Shown one piece after another: positions 43,846 through 52,178 of a stretch of DNA of 64,000 nt. The stretch is taken from assembly GCF_900106695.1 (NCBI RefSeq), contig NZ_FNMZ01000007.1:1-64000 (forward strand). The letters are read 5' to 3'. The first letter of the stretch is position 1; every line of letters starts with the position of its first letter. The DNA comes from Albimonas donghaensis (GTDB lineage Bacteria > Pseudomonadota > Alphaproteobacteria > Rhodobacterales > Rhodobacteraceae). The notes under the pieces were generated by a model, which was given only the letters and a program-made list of their open reading frames with translations, was not told where the DNA came from and did not search any database. The position numbers and the translations under genes are program-made.

Positions 43846-44956
43846 ACCCGGCCGCCAGCGGCAGGGTCAGCAGCACCGCGAAGATCCGCGCCAGGTGGTG
43901 GGTGGCGACGAAGGCCGGATCGGCGTCGATGGCGATGGCGATCAGGCTCATCTCCGCCACCCCGCCCGGCGCATAGGCCAGCAGCGCCGCGAACAGGTCC
44001 ACGCCCAGAGCCGCATGCGCCGCCAGCGCGAAGCCGAAGCTCAGCGCCATCAGCACCACCGTCCCCAGCAGGGTCCACCCCGCGGTCTGCGCGAAGAACC
44101 GCAGCGGCACGCCATGGAACCGCGTCCCGATCGACGCCCCGGCGACCATCAGCGCCAGCTCCACCGTCCAGGCCGGCATGCCGCCCTCGATCACGCCCGG
44201 AAACCGCAGCGCCGCCGAGGCGACCAGCGGCCCCAGCAGATAGGGCACCGGCCAGCCCATCCGCCGCAGCAACAGCACCAGCGGGATCGAGACCCCGGCC
44301 AGCAGCGCGAAATCCCACGCTCCGATCAGCCCGCCCTCATGTCCCGGCGTGCCCTCCGGCGGCGGCAGCCCCAGCCAGCCGAAGGCGATCAGCGGCGCCG
44401 CCATCACCACAAGCGCCACCCGCAGCGCGTGATAAAGCGCCACCCGGCGCTCATCCGTCCCCATCTCCTCGGCGAAGAGCGCGATGGCGGTCAGCCCTCC
44501 GGGCAACGAGATCAGCAGCGACGTGCCCCCGTCCATCCGCGACAGGAACCGGAACATCCGAAAGCAGATATAGCCCCCCACCGGCACATAGAGCACCGCG
44601 CCGACCAGGGTCAGCGGCCAGCGGGCCAGGTCCTCGGCCGAGGCGAAGGAAAAGCTCTCCCCCAGAAACAGCCCGATCACCGCCAGGAAGGCCATGCGGA
44701 ACCAGACCGGCACGTCGATCGGCGCGCCGGCGAAACTGGCGATCATGCACAGGAAGATCGCGCCCAGCATCCACGCCAGCGGCACGCCGGCGAGATCCGC
44801 CGCGAAGCCCCCCGCGGCCCCCACGCAGAGCCCGGCCGCCAGCCGCGCCAGGTTGCGCCGGGTCAGCCGCCGGGCCCAGAGCGCCCGCAGGGTCGCCGGC
44901 TCGCCGCCCCTGGCCGGGGTCGCGGCGGTGTCCGCGCGTTCCTCCGCCCCGCTCAC
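43805..44956 (-). CDS. AbrB-family membrane transporter/regulator
   Basis: A 383-residue protein with about ten membrane helices arranged as two related halves (AbrB duplication family, PF05145). Examples are [20 protein letters not shown] near residue 57 and [17 protein letters not shown] in the second half. The [19 protein letters not shown] and [16 protein letters not shown] segments are the family hallmark. Members are annotated as ammonia monooxygenase-like or putative transporters without a proven substrate. The start is a GTG at 44954-44956 overlapping the hisI stop (GTGA). Its 3' end overlaps gluQ on the other strand. Confidence 0.85.
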   Translation of the reverse strand: MSGAEERADTAATPARGGEPATLRALWARRLTRRNLARLAAGLCVGAAGGFAADLAGVPLAWMLGAIFLCMIASFAGAPIDVPVWFRMAFLAVIGLFLGESFSFASAEDLARWPLTLVGAVLYVPVGGYICFRMFRFLSRMDGGTSLLISLPGGLTAIALFAEEMGTDERRVALYHALRVALVVMAAPLIAFGWLGLPPPEGTPGHEGGLIGAWDFALLAGVSIPLVLLLRRMGWPVPYLLGPLVASAALRFPGVIEGGMPAWTVELALMVAGASIGTRFHGVPLRFFAQTAGWTLLGTVVLMALSFGFALAAHAALGVDLFAALLAYAPGGVAEMSLIAIAIDADPAFVATHHLARIFAVLLTLPLAAGFIRRLLAEGRDGP

Positions 44957-45351
44957 TCCGCGATGGGGTCGAGGATCACGACCTCCGCCCCATCGCGCAC
45001 GGCGGTGTAGTAGCAGGAGCGGCGGTTGGTATGGCAGGCGGGGCCCTTCTGGGTGACCTGCAGCAACAGGCAGTCGCGGTCGCAATCCACCCGCAGCTCC
45101 ACCAGCCGCTGACGATGGCCCGAGGTCTCGCCCTTGCGCCAGAGCTGCGCGCGCGAGCGGGACCAGTAGGTCACCTGCCCGGTCTCCAGCGTCTCGCGCA
45201 GGCTGGCCTCGTTCATCCAGGCCATCATCAGGACGGTCCCGTCCTCGGCGTCCTGGGCGATGGCGGGGATCAGCCCGCGGTCGTCGAAGCGCAGCGAGGC
45301 GGGGTCGAACGGCCGCGGGCCGGGCGTCTCGGGACTGGATGTTTCGGTCAC
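44953..45351 (-). CDS. hisI: Phosphoribosyl-AMP cyclohydrolase
   Basis: A 132-residue HisI without a fused HisE domain. It hydrolyses PR-AMP in the third step of histidine synthesis. Motifs are [37 protein letters not shown], the metal-binding [11 protein letters not shown] and the zinc motif [10 protein letters not shown]. The most plausible start is the GTG at 45349-45351, giving [11 protein letters not shown]; the ribosome site is weak. Other his genes are not in the window. Confidence 0.94.
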   Translation of the reverse strand: MTETSSPETPGPRPFDPASLRFDDRGLIPAIAQDAEDGTVLMMAWMNEASLRETLETGQVTYWSRSRAQLWRKGETSGHRQRLVELRVDCDRDCLLLQVTQKGPACHTNRRSCYYTAVRDGAEVVILDPIAE

Positions 45352-45476
45352 GGGGGAGGCGTCTCCGCAAAAGGTATGACGGTCCCCGCCTTTTACACGC
45401 GGGCGCGCAGGGCTATCTAGGGGATGCGGGGGCGCAGGCGCCGCCGGCCGCCCCGCCAAGGCAATGGAGACCGCAG

Positions 45477-45917
45477 ATGACCGACGCCGCCGAACAGGAC
45501 CTGATCGGGCTCTATTCCAAGCGCATCCTCGCGCTGGCCGCCGACATTCCCCATGCCGGGCGGCTGGACGGGGACTGCGCGACGGCCCGCGTCCGCTCGC
45601 CGGTCTGCGGCTCGACGGTGACGGTGGACCTGCGGGTGACGGATGGGCGCGTGACCGACTACGCGCAGGACGTGAAGGCCTGCGCGCTGGGCCAGGCCTC
45701 GGCCGCGGTGCTGGGCGCCCAGGTCGTGGGGCTGGACCGCGCAACCATCGCCCGCGGGCGGGACGAGCTGCGCGCCATGCTCAAATCCGGCGGCCCGGTC
45801 CCCGCCGCGCCGTTCGATGGCTACGAGGCCCTGACGCCCGCGCGCGACTACAAGCACCGCCACGCCTCGATCCTGCTGGCCTTCGACGCGACGCTGCAGG
45901 CCTTCGACGCGGCCTGA
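45477..45917 (+). CDS. Iron-sulfur cluster scaffold-like protein (IscU/NifU-N type)
   Basis: A 146-residue single-domain protein of the IscU/NifU N-terminal fold. It starts [18 protein letters not shown], with conserved cysteines in [10 protein letters not shown] (Cys44) and [10 protein letters not shown] (Cys69). The third canonical cluster-binding cysteine, expected in the [12 protein letters not shown] region, is an alanine. It may therefore be an altered scaffold, or a member of the alphaproteobacterial IscU-like branch that lost a ligand. A GGAG site precedes the ATG at 45477. It is divergent from hisI with 125 bp between starts, and no isc or suf genes are adjacent. Confidence 0.8.
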   Translation: MTDAAEQDLIGLYSKRILALAADIPHAGRLDGDCATARVRSPVCGSTVTVDLRVTDGRVTDYAQDVKACALGQASAAVLGAQVVGLDRATIARGRDELRAMLKSGGPVPAAPFDGYEALTPARDYKHRHASILLAFDATLQAFDAA

Positions 45918-45943
45918 GTCCGGGGCGCCCCCCTCCCCCCCCC

Positions 45944-45981
45944 AAAAAAAGACCGCCGCAACCCGTTTCCGGGCGCGGCGG
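45944..45981 (-). terminator. Intrinsic terminator of the SOS micro-cassette
   Basis: In the minus-strand direction: CCGCCGC pairs with GCGGCGG around an inner CCCG/CGGG hairpin, followed by TC and seven T residues. It is a textbook intrinsic terminator, about 177 bases past the 43-aa gene stop. It also lies just after the scaffold-protein gene on the plus strand, where it lacks a T-run. Confidence 0.85.
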
Positions 45982-46157
45982 CAGTCGTGCGGTTTGGCGG
46001 ATCATCCTCCGGCCGACAGGCAGGGCGGCGGGAGGAACCGGACGAGGGGACCGGCAGGGACAAGGCGATCCGCGCGCGACCGCAGGCGAACTCGATAAGT
46101 ATGCGTGACAGGCGGCCCGGGCGGCGGCCTCAGGCCAACCCGCTCAGGCCAGCCCGC

Positions 46158-46289
46158 TCACGCCAGACCGGTGGCCGCGAAACCCAGCCCGATCAGCAGG
46201 CAGATGGCGGCGAGCCCCAGCGCATCCTCCAGCGCCTGCTCGGGGGCCTGGTCCATGGCGGAGGCGGCGATGCGGGCGATGGCTTTCAT
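46158..46289 (-). CDS. 43-aa SOS-associated membrane peptide
   Basis: A 43-residue reading frame on the minus strand. It starts MKAIARIAASAMDQAPEQAL, then continues with an acidic EDAL and a single hydrophobic segment (LGLAAICLLIGLGFAATGLA), so it is a likely one-pass membrane peptide with a basic N-terminus. The ribosome site GGAG lies 6 bases before the ATG at 46287-46289. Upstream within 150 bases lie two exact LexA boxes and one near-exact box, and downstream an intrinsic terminator. This organisation recalls SOS-induced membrane peptides such as TisB, though no sequence similarity is claimed. It is too short for most gene finders. Confidence 0.6.
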   Translation of the reverse strand: MKAIARIAASAMDQAPEQALEDALGLAAICLLIGLGFAATGLA

Positions 46290-46390
46290 GGCGAGGCTCC
46301 TGAAATTCGGTGGCCGGGGCAAAATGTTCCGGAGACGTTCCCCGAGGCATTCCGCAGCGTTCCGTTGGGTGTTCCGCGTTTCGTTGCCAT
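46286..46390 (-). CDS. Possible 34-aa leader peptide overlapping the 43-aa gene
   Basis: A 34-codon frame starting MATKRGTPNGTLRNASGNVS whose TGA overlaps the next ATG (ATGA at 46286-46289). A GGGAG lies 7 bases before its ATG, so it could couple translation to the membrane peptide. The periodic Gly/Asn/Thr content, however, mirrors the repeated GGAAC elements in the DNA. A -10-like CATAAT also overlaps its start codon, so if transcription begins there the frame is not translated. It may be a chance frame. Confidence 0.3.
   Translation of the reverse strand: MATKRGTPNGTLRNASGNVSGTFCPGHRISGASP
46326..46340 (-). promoter_or_regulatory. LexA box 1 upstream of the 43-aa gene
   Basis: An exact GTTC-CGGAGAC-GTTC, 37 bases upstream of the membrane peptide start. 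Further GTTC half-sites continue at 11-12 base intervals up to about 46385. Confidence 0.65.
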
Positions 46391-46397
46391 TATGTTC
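46383..46397 (-). promoter_or_regulatory. Near-exact LexA box 2 overlapping a -10-like CATAAT
   Basis: GTTG-CCATTAT-GTTC, one mismatch from the consensus. On the minus strand it reads GAACATAATGGCAAC, closely matching the imuA-like box (GAACATAAAGGGAAC), including the embedded CATAAT/CATAAA. A TTGACC lies at 46415-46420, 20 bases upstream. Confidence 0.55.
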
Positions 46398-46420
46398 TCC
46401 CGATTCCCGAGTCGGGTCAA

Positions 46421-46435
46421 GAACGATAACGGAAC
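46421..46435 (-). promoter_or_regulatory. LexA box 3 upstream of the 43-aa gene
   Basis: An exact GAAC-GATAACG-GAAC on the plus strand, which is GTTC-N7-GTTC on the minus strand. It abuts the TTGACC element (46415-46420), so LexA binding here would mask the -35 region. Confidence 0.7.
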
Positions 46436-46704
46436 ATTAAGAGATCAAATCAGAACATTAGCGCTTGACGCCGCGGAGCCGCCCCGCTCCGGGACTCAGC
46501 CATGCCGAAACCCGTCCATGAAATGCAGAAGGATCGCGCCCCCGCCCGAACGGCAACCGCCGCGCGCGCCCCGTCCGAGCGGGAACCGCCGCGTGCGCCC
46601 CGTCCGAGCGGGAACCGCCGCGCGCGCCCCGTCCGAGCGGGGCGAGGGCGGGCGGGTGGGGAGCCCCGGTCGGGCGGGGCGCGCGCGGCGCGCGACCCGA
46701 CGGG
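46436..46704. other. Intergenic region between the SOS cassette and recG
   Basis: The left part (46436-46470) is AT-rich and belongs to the SOS promoter region. The right part is GC-rich and dominated by a 29-bp tandem repeat. recG ends at 46705 on the same strand; no T-tailed terminator for recG was recognised. Confidence 0.5.
46557..46643. repeat. 29-bp tandem repeat, 3 copies
   Basis: Three contiguous 29-bp units containing GCCCCGTCCGAGCGGGAA, nearly identical. They lie just downstream of recG. The absence of spacers rules out CRISPR; the CCCGTCCGAGCGGG portion of each unit can form a small hairpin. Confidence 0.9.
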
Positions 46705-48798
46705 TCAGCCGACCTTGAGCAGCCGCAGCGCCTCGTCCGCCTCCATCAGCCACAGCAGCACCCGCGCGGCCTCGCCCCGCGCATCGTCCAGCTTCGGGGC
46801 CTTCACCAGCAGCATCCGCGCGTCGTCCTGCGCCACCTTCATCAGGTCGCCATGCAGCTCCAGGTCCGCCACGCGGAAATCCGGCAACCCCGATTGCCGC
46901 GTGCCCAGCACGTCGCCGGCCCCGCGCAGGCGCAGATCCTCCTCGGCGATGCGGAACCCGTCCTCGGTCTCGCGCAGGATCGACAGGCGCGCCTGCGCGG
47001 TCTCGCCCAGGGGCGGATCGTACATCAGCAGGCAGGTCGAGGCGCCCTCGCCCCGCCCGACCCGGCCGCGCAACTGGTGCAGCTGCGCCAGCCCGAAGCG
47101 GTCGGCGTGCTCCACCACCATGATCGTCGCGTTGGGGACGTTCACCCCCACCTCGATCACCGTCGTCGCCACCAGCAACCGGGCGCGGCCCTCGGCGAAA
47201 TCCGCCATGGCGGCGTCCTTCTCGGCCGCGCCCATGCGGCCGTGGACCAGCGCCACGCCCTCGCCCAGCGCGGCGCGCAGCTCCCGCGCCCGTTCCTCGG
47301 CGGCGGTGAGGTCGAGCGTCTCGCTCTCCTCCACCAGCGGGCAGACCCAATAGGCCTGCGCCCCCTCTTCCAGCGCCCTGGCCAGCCGCGCCACCACTTC
47401 CTCGTAGCGCCCCGAGGACACCAGCGCCGTCGACACCGGCTTGCGGCCCGGCGGCTTCTCGTCGATCACGCTCACGTCCATGTCGCCATAGGCGGCGAGC
47501 GACAGGCTGCGGGGTATGGGCGTCGCGGTCATCACCAGCACGTCCGGCCGCAGCCCCTTGGCCGAGAGGTCCAGCCGCTGGCGCACGCCGAAGCGGTGCT
47601 GCTCGTCGATCACCGCCAGCCGCAGGTCGCGAAACGCCACATCCGTCGAGATCAGCGCATGCGTGCCCAGCGCCACCTGCGCCCGCCCGCTCGCCAACGC
47701 CTCAAGCTTCTCGGCGCGCGCCGCGCCCCGGTCCCGGCCGGTCAGCAGGACCGCCTCCACCCCCGCCATGTCCAGCAAGGGCGTCAGGCTTTCGAGATGC
47801 TGGCGGGCGAGGATCTCCGTCGGGGCCATCAGCGCCCCCTGCCCGCCGGCCTCGGCCGCGGCCAGCAGCGCGCCCAGCGCCACCAACGTCTTGCCCGATC
47901 CCACGTCCCCCTGCAAAAGCCGGTTCATCCGCTGGTCCGAGCCCATGTCCGCCGCGATCTCCCCCAGCGCGCGGGTCTGCGCGCCGGTGGGCGCATAGGG
48001 CAAGCCGGCCAGCACCTTCCCCCACAGCCGCCCGTCGCCCACGGTCGGGCGCCCCCGGTCGCGGCGCTGACGCTCGCGGGCGATGGCCAGCGTCACCTGG
48101 TGGGCGAACAGCTCGTCATAGGCGATGCGCTCGCGCGCCGGGGCGCGGGGGGAGACGGCGGCCTGCGTCGTCGGCCGATGCAGCAGGTCCAGCGCCCCGC
48201 GCCAGCCCGGCCAGTTGCGCGCGGCCATCAGACCCGGATCGATCCATTCCGCCAGGTCCGGCGCCCGGTCCAGCGCGGCGGCGGCGGCGCGGGCGATGGC
48301 GCGCTGGTTCAGACCCTCGGTGGTCGGGTAGACGGGTTCGAAATCGGGAAGCTCGGCGGCCTCCTCCTCCGACAGCACATGCTCCGGATGCGGCATCTGG
48401 CGAATGCCCTCCCAGGTCTCGACCTTGCCCGAGACCACGCGCACCTCGCCCACCGGCAGCAACCGCTCCAGCCAGTCGGAGCGGGCGCGGAAGAACACCA
48501 GGTAGAAACCCGCGCCCCCGTCCTCCACCACCACCCGGTAGGGCCCGCCCCGGCGGCGGGACGGGCGATGCTCCCCGATGGTCACGCGGACCGTGGCGAT
48601 CTCCCCGTCCGGCACGCCGGTGAGGTCGGCGCGCAGCCGCCGGTCGGTCAGCCGCGAGGGCGGGTGCAGAAGCAGGTCGCGCACCCTGGACAGCCCCAGC
48701 TTTTCCATCGACGCGGCGGTCTTCGGGCCGACGCCGTCCAGCGACGTGACCTCGGCGAAAAGGGGGAACAGAATCTCGGGGCGTCCGCTGGTGCTCAT
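46705..48798 (-). CDS. recG: ATP-dependent DNA helicase RecG
   Basis: A 697-residue superfamily 2 helicase that remodels stalled forks and Holliday junctions. The N-terminal wedge/OB region contains SLDGVGPKTAASMEKLG and YLVFFRARSDWLERLLPVG. Helicase motifs follow: QGDVGSGKTLVALGAL (Walker A), the LMAPTEILARQHLESL segment, VIDEQHRFGVRQR (motif II DEQH), TATPIPRSL, and QLRGRVGRGEGAS (motif VI). The length is normal. ATG at 48796-48798 was preferred over an ATG four codons upstream because the conserved N-terminus begins there. Confidence 0.97.
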   Translation of the reverse strand: MSTSGRPEILFPLFAEVTSLDGVGPKTAASMEKLGLSRVRDLLLHPPSRLTDRRLRADLTGVPDGEIATVRVTIGEHRPSRRRGGPYRVVVEDGGAGFYLVFFRARSDWLERLLPVGEVRVVSGKVETWEGIRQMPHPEHVLSEEEAAELPDFEPVYPTTEGLNQRAIARAAAAALDRAPDLAEWIDPGLMAARNWPGWRGALDLLHRPTTQAAVSPRAPARERIAYDELFAHQVTLAIARERQRRDRGRPTVGDGRLWGKVLAGLPYAPTGAQTRALGEIAADMGSDQRMNRLLQGDVGSGKTLVALGALLAAAEAGGQGALMAPTEILARQHLESLTPLLDMAGVEAVLLTGRDRGAARAEKLEALASGRAQVALGTHALISTDVAFRDLRLAVIDEQHRFGVRQRLDLSAKGLRPDVLVMTATPIPRSLSLAAYGDMDVSVIDEKPPGRKPVSTALVSSGRYEEVVARLARALEEGAQAYWVCPLVEESETLDLTAAEERARELRAALGEGVALVHGRMGAAEKDAAMADFAEGRARLLVATTVIEVGVNVPNATIMVVEHADRFGLAQLHQLRGRVGRGEGASTCLLMYDPPLGETAQARLSILRETEDGFRIAEEDLRLRGAGDVLGTRQSGLPDFRVADLELHGDLMKVAQDDARMLLVKAPKLDDARGEAARVLLWLMEADEALRLLKVG

Positions 48799-48904
48799 GG
48801 CGCGCAACATGCGACGGGCGCGCGCGCAGCGAAAGCCGGGATCGCCCTCGCCCGCCGCCCGCGTTAGTCATGGGGCCCCAAAGGAGCGGCCCCCGAGGAC
48901 CCCG

Positions 48905-49714
48905 ATGCGCATCGCACAGATCACCGACAGCCACATCACCGCCCCCGGCGTTCTCTGGAAGGACCGGGTGGACATGGCCGCAGCCCTCGCCCGCGCGGTG
49001 GAGCGCCTGAACGAAATCGGCCCCGACCTGGTGGTGCATACCGGCGACATCGTGGACGGCGGGGGCGAGGCGCAATACGGGCTGGCGGCCGAGATCCTGT
49101 CGGACCTGCGCGCGCCCCTGCGCCTGCTGCCCGGCAATCACGACATCCGCGACCGGATGCGGGCGGTGTTCAAGGGCCTGCCCGAAGGCGATTTCCTGAA
49201 CTTCGCGGAGAACGCCGAGGGCCTGCGTCTGCTCGGCCTCGACACCATCGAGGAAGGCCGCACCGCGGGGATCATGGACGCCCCCCGCGCCGCCTGGCTG
49301 GCGGAGCAACTGGGCAGGGGCGGCCCGGCGCTGCTTTTCGCCCATCACCCGCCCTGCGCGATGGGGCTGCCCTTCATGGACATCTTCGAATTCGCCGGCG
49401 CGGACCTGTTCGCCGAGGCCGTGTCCGCCGCGCCCCCGCTGCGGGTGGCCACCGGCCATGTCCATTGCGCGGCGGAGCGGCATTTCGCCGGAACCCTGGT
49501 CGCCGCCTGCCCGGCGGTCGGCGTGCAGATCCCGCCCACCCGGCCCGAAGGCGCGCCCCCCGGCTTCGCGCTGGAGCCGCCGATGATCCGCCTGCATGAC
49601 TGGAGCGCAGAGCTGGGCCTGACCGTCAAGACCGTGCCGGTCGACGCCTTCTCCGGCCCGTTCCCGTTCGAGACCGACCCCAACGCGGATTTCTCCGCCA
49701 CCCCGCACGACTGA
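48905..49714 (+). CDS. Metallophosphoesterase, CpdA-like
   Basis: A 269-residue calcineurin-like phosphoesterase of the class III cyclic-nucleotide phosphodiesterase/GpdQ type. All metal-binding blocks are present: QITDSHI, HTGDIVD, LPGNHDIRD, FAHHPP and ATGHVHCAAE. It could hydrolyse cAMP or other phosphodiesters; the family alone does not fix the substrate. It is divergent from recG, with 106 bases between starts, and is followed by a strong terminator. Confidence 0.9.
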   Translation: MRIAQITDSHITAPGVLWKDRVDMAAALARAVERLNEIGPDLVVHTGDIVDGGGEAQYGLAAEILSDLRAPLRLLPGNHDIRDRMRAVFKGLPEGDFLNFAENAEGLRLLGLDTIEEGRTAGIMDAPRAAWLAEQLGRGGPALLFAHHPPCAMGLPFMDIFEFAGADLFAEAVSAAPPLRVATGHVHCAAERHFAGTLVAACPAVGVQIPPTRPEGAPPGFALEPPMIRLHDWSAELGLTVKTVPVDAFSGPFPFETDPNADFSATPHD

Positions 49715-49733
49715 GCGGGCGCCGGGTCGCGAA

Positions 49734-49768
49734 GGAAAGGGCGCGCGGACCGGCCGCGCGCCCTTTCC
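49734..49768 (+). terminator. Intrinsic terminator, probably bidirectional
   Basis: A perfect 15-bp stem, GGAAAGGGCGCGCGG with CCGCGCGCCCTTTCC, with a 5-base loop. It lies 20 bases after the phosphoesterase stop and 34 bases past the convergent VPLPA-CTERM stop. The run of T inside the stem tail (CCCTTTCCCCTTC) is short. Confidence 0.85.
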
Positions 49769-49801
49769 CCTTCGTCCGTCTCGTTGGTCCGCGCGCCCGG
49801 C

Positions 49802-50530
49802 TCAGGCGCCCGCGGTTCGGCCCCGGCGGCGACGCGCGGCCAGTCCGAGCCCGGCCAGGCCCGCACCCAGCAGCGGCAGCGCCGCCGGCAGGGGCACGTC
49901 GGCGCCGCCGCCGAAATCGTCGGCGGCCTGGGTGAACGAATAGCCGATCTGCCCCTGCGACACGCCGGTGATCTCGTAGGTCAGCGCGCGCAGGTCGGAG
50001 AAGTGGACCTTCATCACCGAGTTCGGCACGGAAGCGCCGCCATTGTCGAAGAACACCGTCCGGAAGTTCGTCGCGTTGTTGGCGTTCGCGGCCGGCGGCG
50101 CGTCCTGGTCGATCTCCGCCGTCCAGGTCGCCTTTTCCGTCGGGTCGAAGTCGGTGAAGGACAGGCTGAACTGATCGGCCCGGATCCCGCCGTCGATGCC
50201 GTCGATCGAGCCGCCCGCGATGCTCATCGCGCCGCCCGCCGGACCGCCCCGGACCACGCCGCCGCCGGTCGTGCCGGTCAGGACCACCCGGTCGAAATTA
50301 TAGGCGGTGTTGCCGATCGAGAAGTCGATCTGCGTGATCCGCAGACCGCCTTCGCTCTGGTTCTCCAGGATGAACACCGGGTTGTCGCCGTTGGCGGCGC
50401 TGTAGGACGTCCCCGGGTTCTGCAGAAGGGTCAGCTTGAAGCCGACGGACAACGCCTGCGCGGCGGAAACGCTCGCGCACAGCGCCAAGGTCGCCGCGAA
50501 CGCGCCGACCAGATTAGCCATTTTCGTCAT
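49802..50530 (-). CDS. VPLPA-CTERM sorting-domain protein, exported (paralogue A)
   Basis: A 242-residue secreted protein. The signal peptide MTKMANLVGAFAATLALCAS leads to cleavage near AQA-LS. A beta-rich body includes IGNTAYNFDRVVL and NFRTVFFDNGG. The C-terminal sorting signal is VPLPAALPLLGAGLAGLGL followed by AARRRRGR. The body aligns with the protein at 53.4 kb (IGDTAYNFDYAG, DFRDVFFNNGT), so the two are paralogues. Function unknown; probably a surface or matrix component processed by a rhodobacterial exosortase. An AGGA lies 8 bases before the ATG at 50528-50530. Confidence 0.82.
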   Translation of the reverse strand: MTKMANLVGAFAATLALCASVSAAQALSVGFKLTLLQNPGTSYSAANGDNPVFILENQSEGGLRITQIDFSIGNTAYNFDRVVLTGTTGGGVVRGGPAGGAMSIAGGSIDGIDGGIRADQFSLSFTDFDPTEKATWTAEIDQDAPPAANANNATNFRTVFFDNGGASVPNSVMKVHFSDLRALTYEITGVSQGQIGYSFTQAADDFGGGADVPLPAALPLLGAGLAGLGLAARRRRGRTAGA

Positions 50531-50712
50531 GACGTGGTTCCTGGGTGATCCGGAACGCCCCTCCGGCGCGCCGGGTCGCCACCCGTTCATATTCAAACGC
50601 TAATCAAGCGATCAAGGCCGAAACAAGGCGAAGACAGGCCCGGTCGAACGATTTCAGAACCGCGGCTCCGGACCTGCGAAAATGGAACCGGGAGGCCGGG
50701 CACCGGCGCGGC

Positions 50713-51225
50713 TCAGTCGTCGTATTCGGGCGCGCCGGGCGCGGGCGCTGCGCCCCACGGAGCCACGGCCACGGCCGAAATGGCGTTCTTGGGCGAGCCG
50801 TCGATCACCTTGTCCGAATAGGTCATGTAGACCAGCGTCGACCGCTTCGGATCCCAGAAGCGCACCACCTGCAGGGTCTTGAACATGATCGAGGTGCGTT
50901 GGCGAAACACTTCCTCGCCGGCCTCCAGCTCCCCCTTCCAGGCGATCGGGCCGACCTGCCGGCAGGCGATGGAGGCGTCGGACGTGTCCTCCGCCAGGCC
51001 CAGGCTGCCTGAAATCCCGCCCTTCACGGCGCGGGAGACGAAGCAGGACACGCCTTCGACCTTGGGATCGTCGAAGGCCTCCACCACGATCTTGTGGTTG
51101 GCCCCGAGCAGCTTGAAGGCGGTGTCGACCTCGCCGATCTCGTCGGCCCTTGCGGGCGCCATGGCGGAGGCCGCGACGACGCTCAGCGACGCGGCGAGGG
51201 CGAGGACGGCGGAAAGGCGGCGCAT
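50713..51225 (-). CDS. creA: CreA-family periplasmic protein
   Basis: A 170-residue protein with a cleavable signal peptide ([20 protein letters not shown], cleavage near ARA-DE) and the CreA domain. Segments are [57 protein letters not shown] and [25 protein letters not shown]. Two cysteines probably form a disulfide. CreA is widespread and its function is unknown. It is monocistronic. Confidence 0.9.
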   Translation of the reverse strand: MRRLSAVLALAASLSVVAASAMAPARADEIGEVDTAFKLLGANHKIVVEAFDDPKVEGVSCFVSRAVKGGISGSLGLAEDTSDASIACRQVGPIAWKGELEAGEEVFRQRTSIMFKTLQVVRFWDPKRSTLVYMTYSDKVIDGSPKNAISAVAVAPWGAAPAPGAPEYDD

Positions 51226-51318
51226 GGGGTCTCCGGCGTTTTGTGCGTGGACCCTGAAAGTCGGGCGGATCGGCGGGAATTCAAGGCGCCCCGGCGTCAG
51301 ACGCGCGCCGCCCGCGCC

Positions 51319-52023
51319 TCAGCCCGCCGCGGCGACCGCGCGCAAACCGATCTCGGAGATGATGGCGCTGTAGAACACGAAGGTCGCGACCAGCACGAAG
51401 CCGTGCCAGATGGCGTTGTGGAAGCGCAGGCGCTTGGCCAGGAAGAACCCGACGCCGGCCGTGTAGATCAGGCCCCCGGTCACGATCAGGCCGGTGCTGA
51501 CCGGGCTCAGCGCATGCGCGCCCTCGCCGGGCCACATCAGCATCAGTCCCGCCCAGCCGAGCCCGAGGTAAAGCGGCAGCGACAGCCGCCGCATCCGCGC
51601 CGGCCAGAACAGCTTGCCCAGCACCGCGCCCAGAGCCGTCGCCCAGACCGAGCCGATGACCCAGCCCATGCCCGCCCCCCCGATCAGCATCGCGAAGGGG
51701 GTCTGGGTGGCGGCGATCTTCACGTAGATCGCGGCATGGTCGAGCCGGCGCAGAAGCTCCTTCCAGCGCACCGTGGGGATCAGGTTGTAGGCGGCCGAGC
51801 AGCCCAGCATGGCGAACATGCCCACCGTGTAGACCGCGACCCCCGCCACCACCGGCGCGCCGCCGTCGAACACCGCCGCCAGAAGGATCAGCACCGGCGC
51901 CGCCATCAGCGCCAGCGCGATGCCGGTGAAATGCACCGCCGCGTCGGCGATCCGCTCGCCGCGCGTGTAGTCGTGGGAAACGGCGGTGGCCCGCAGGCCC
52001 CGCGATGCAGGCGCGTCGCTCAT
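51319..52023 (-). CDS. Hemolysin III family (PAQR-like) membrane protein
   Basis: A 234-residue protein with seven predicted membrane helices and the conserved polar residues of the YqfA/hemolysin III family. Examples are ERIADAAVHFTGIAL, the CSAAYNLIPTVRWKELLRRLDHAAIYVKIA block and the late His in HNAIWHGFVLVA. These likely correspond to the zinc-binding Ser/His/Asp set of PAQR proteins. Its physiological role is unknown, possibly membrane lipid homeostasis. It is divergent from the SPFH gene. Confidence 0.88.
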   Translation of the reverse strand: MSDAPASRGLRATAVSHDYTRGERIADAAVHFTGIALALMAAPVLILLAAVFDGGAPVVAGVAVYTVGMFAMLGCSAAYNLIPTVRWKELLRRLDHAAIYVKIAATQTPFAMLIGGAGMGWVIGSVWATALGAVLGKLFWPARMRRLSLPLYLGLGWAGLMLMWPGEGAHALSPVSTGLIVTGGLIYTAGVGFFLAKRLRFHNAIWHGFVLVATFVFYSAIISEIGLRAVAAAG

Positions 52024-52178
52024 GCAATCAGAATGGCTCCGACGCCCGCCGAATCCAAGCGCGAAGCGTCGATGCGCCTCGCCCCCCCCTCAGGGCGTCC
52101 CGTCGCGTCCCGTCGCTTGCCCGCCGCGCCGCCCCGGCGCATACAGGAGCCCCGTCCAGACTGTCCGGAGCCGTCCCC

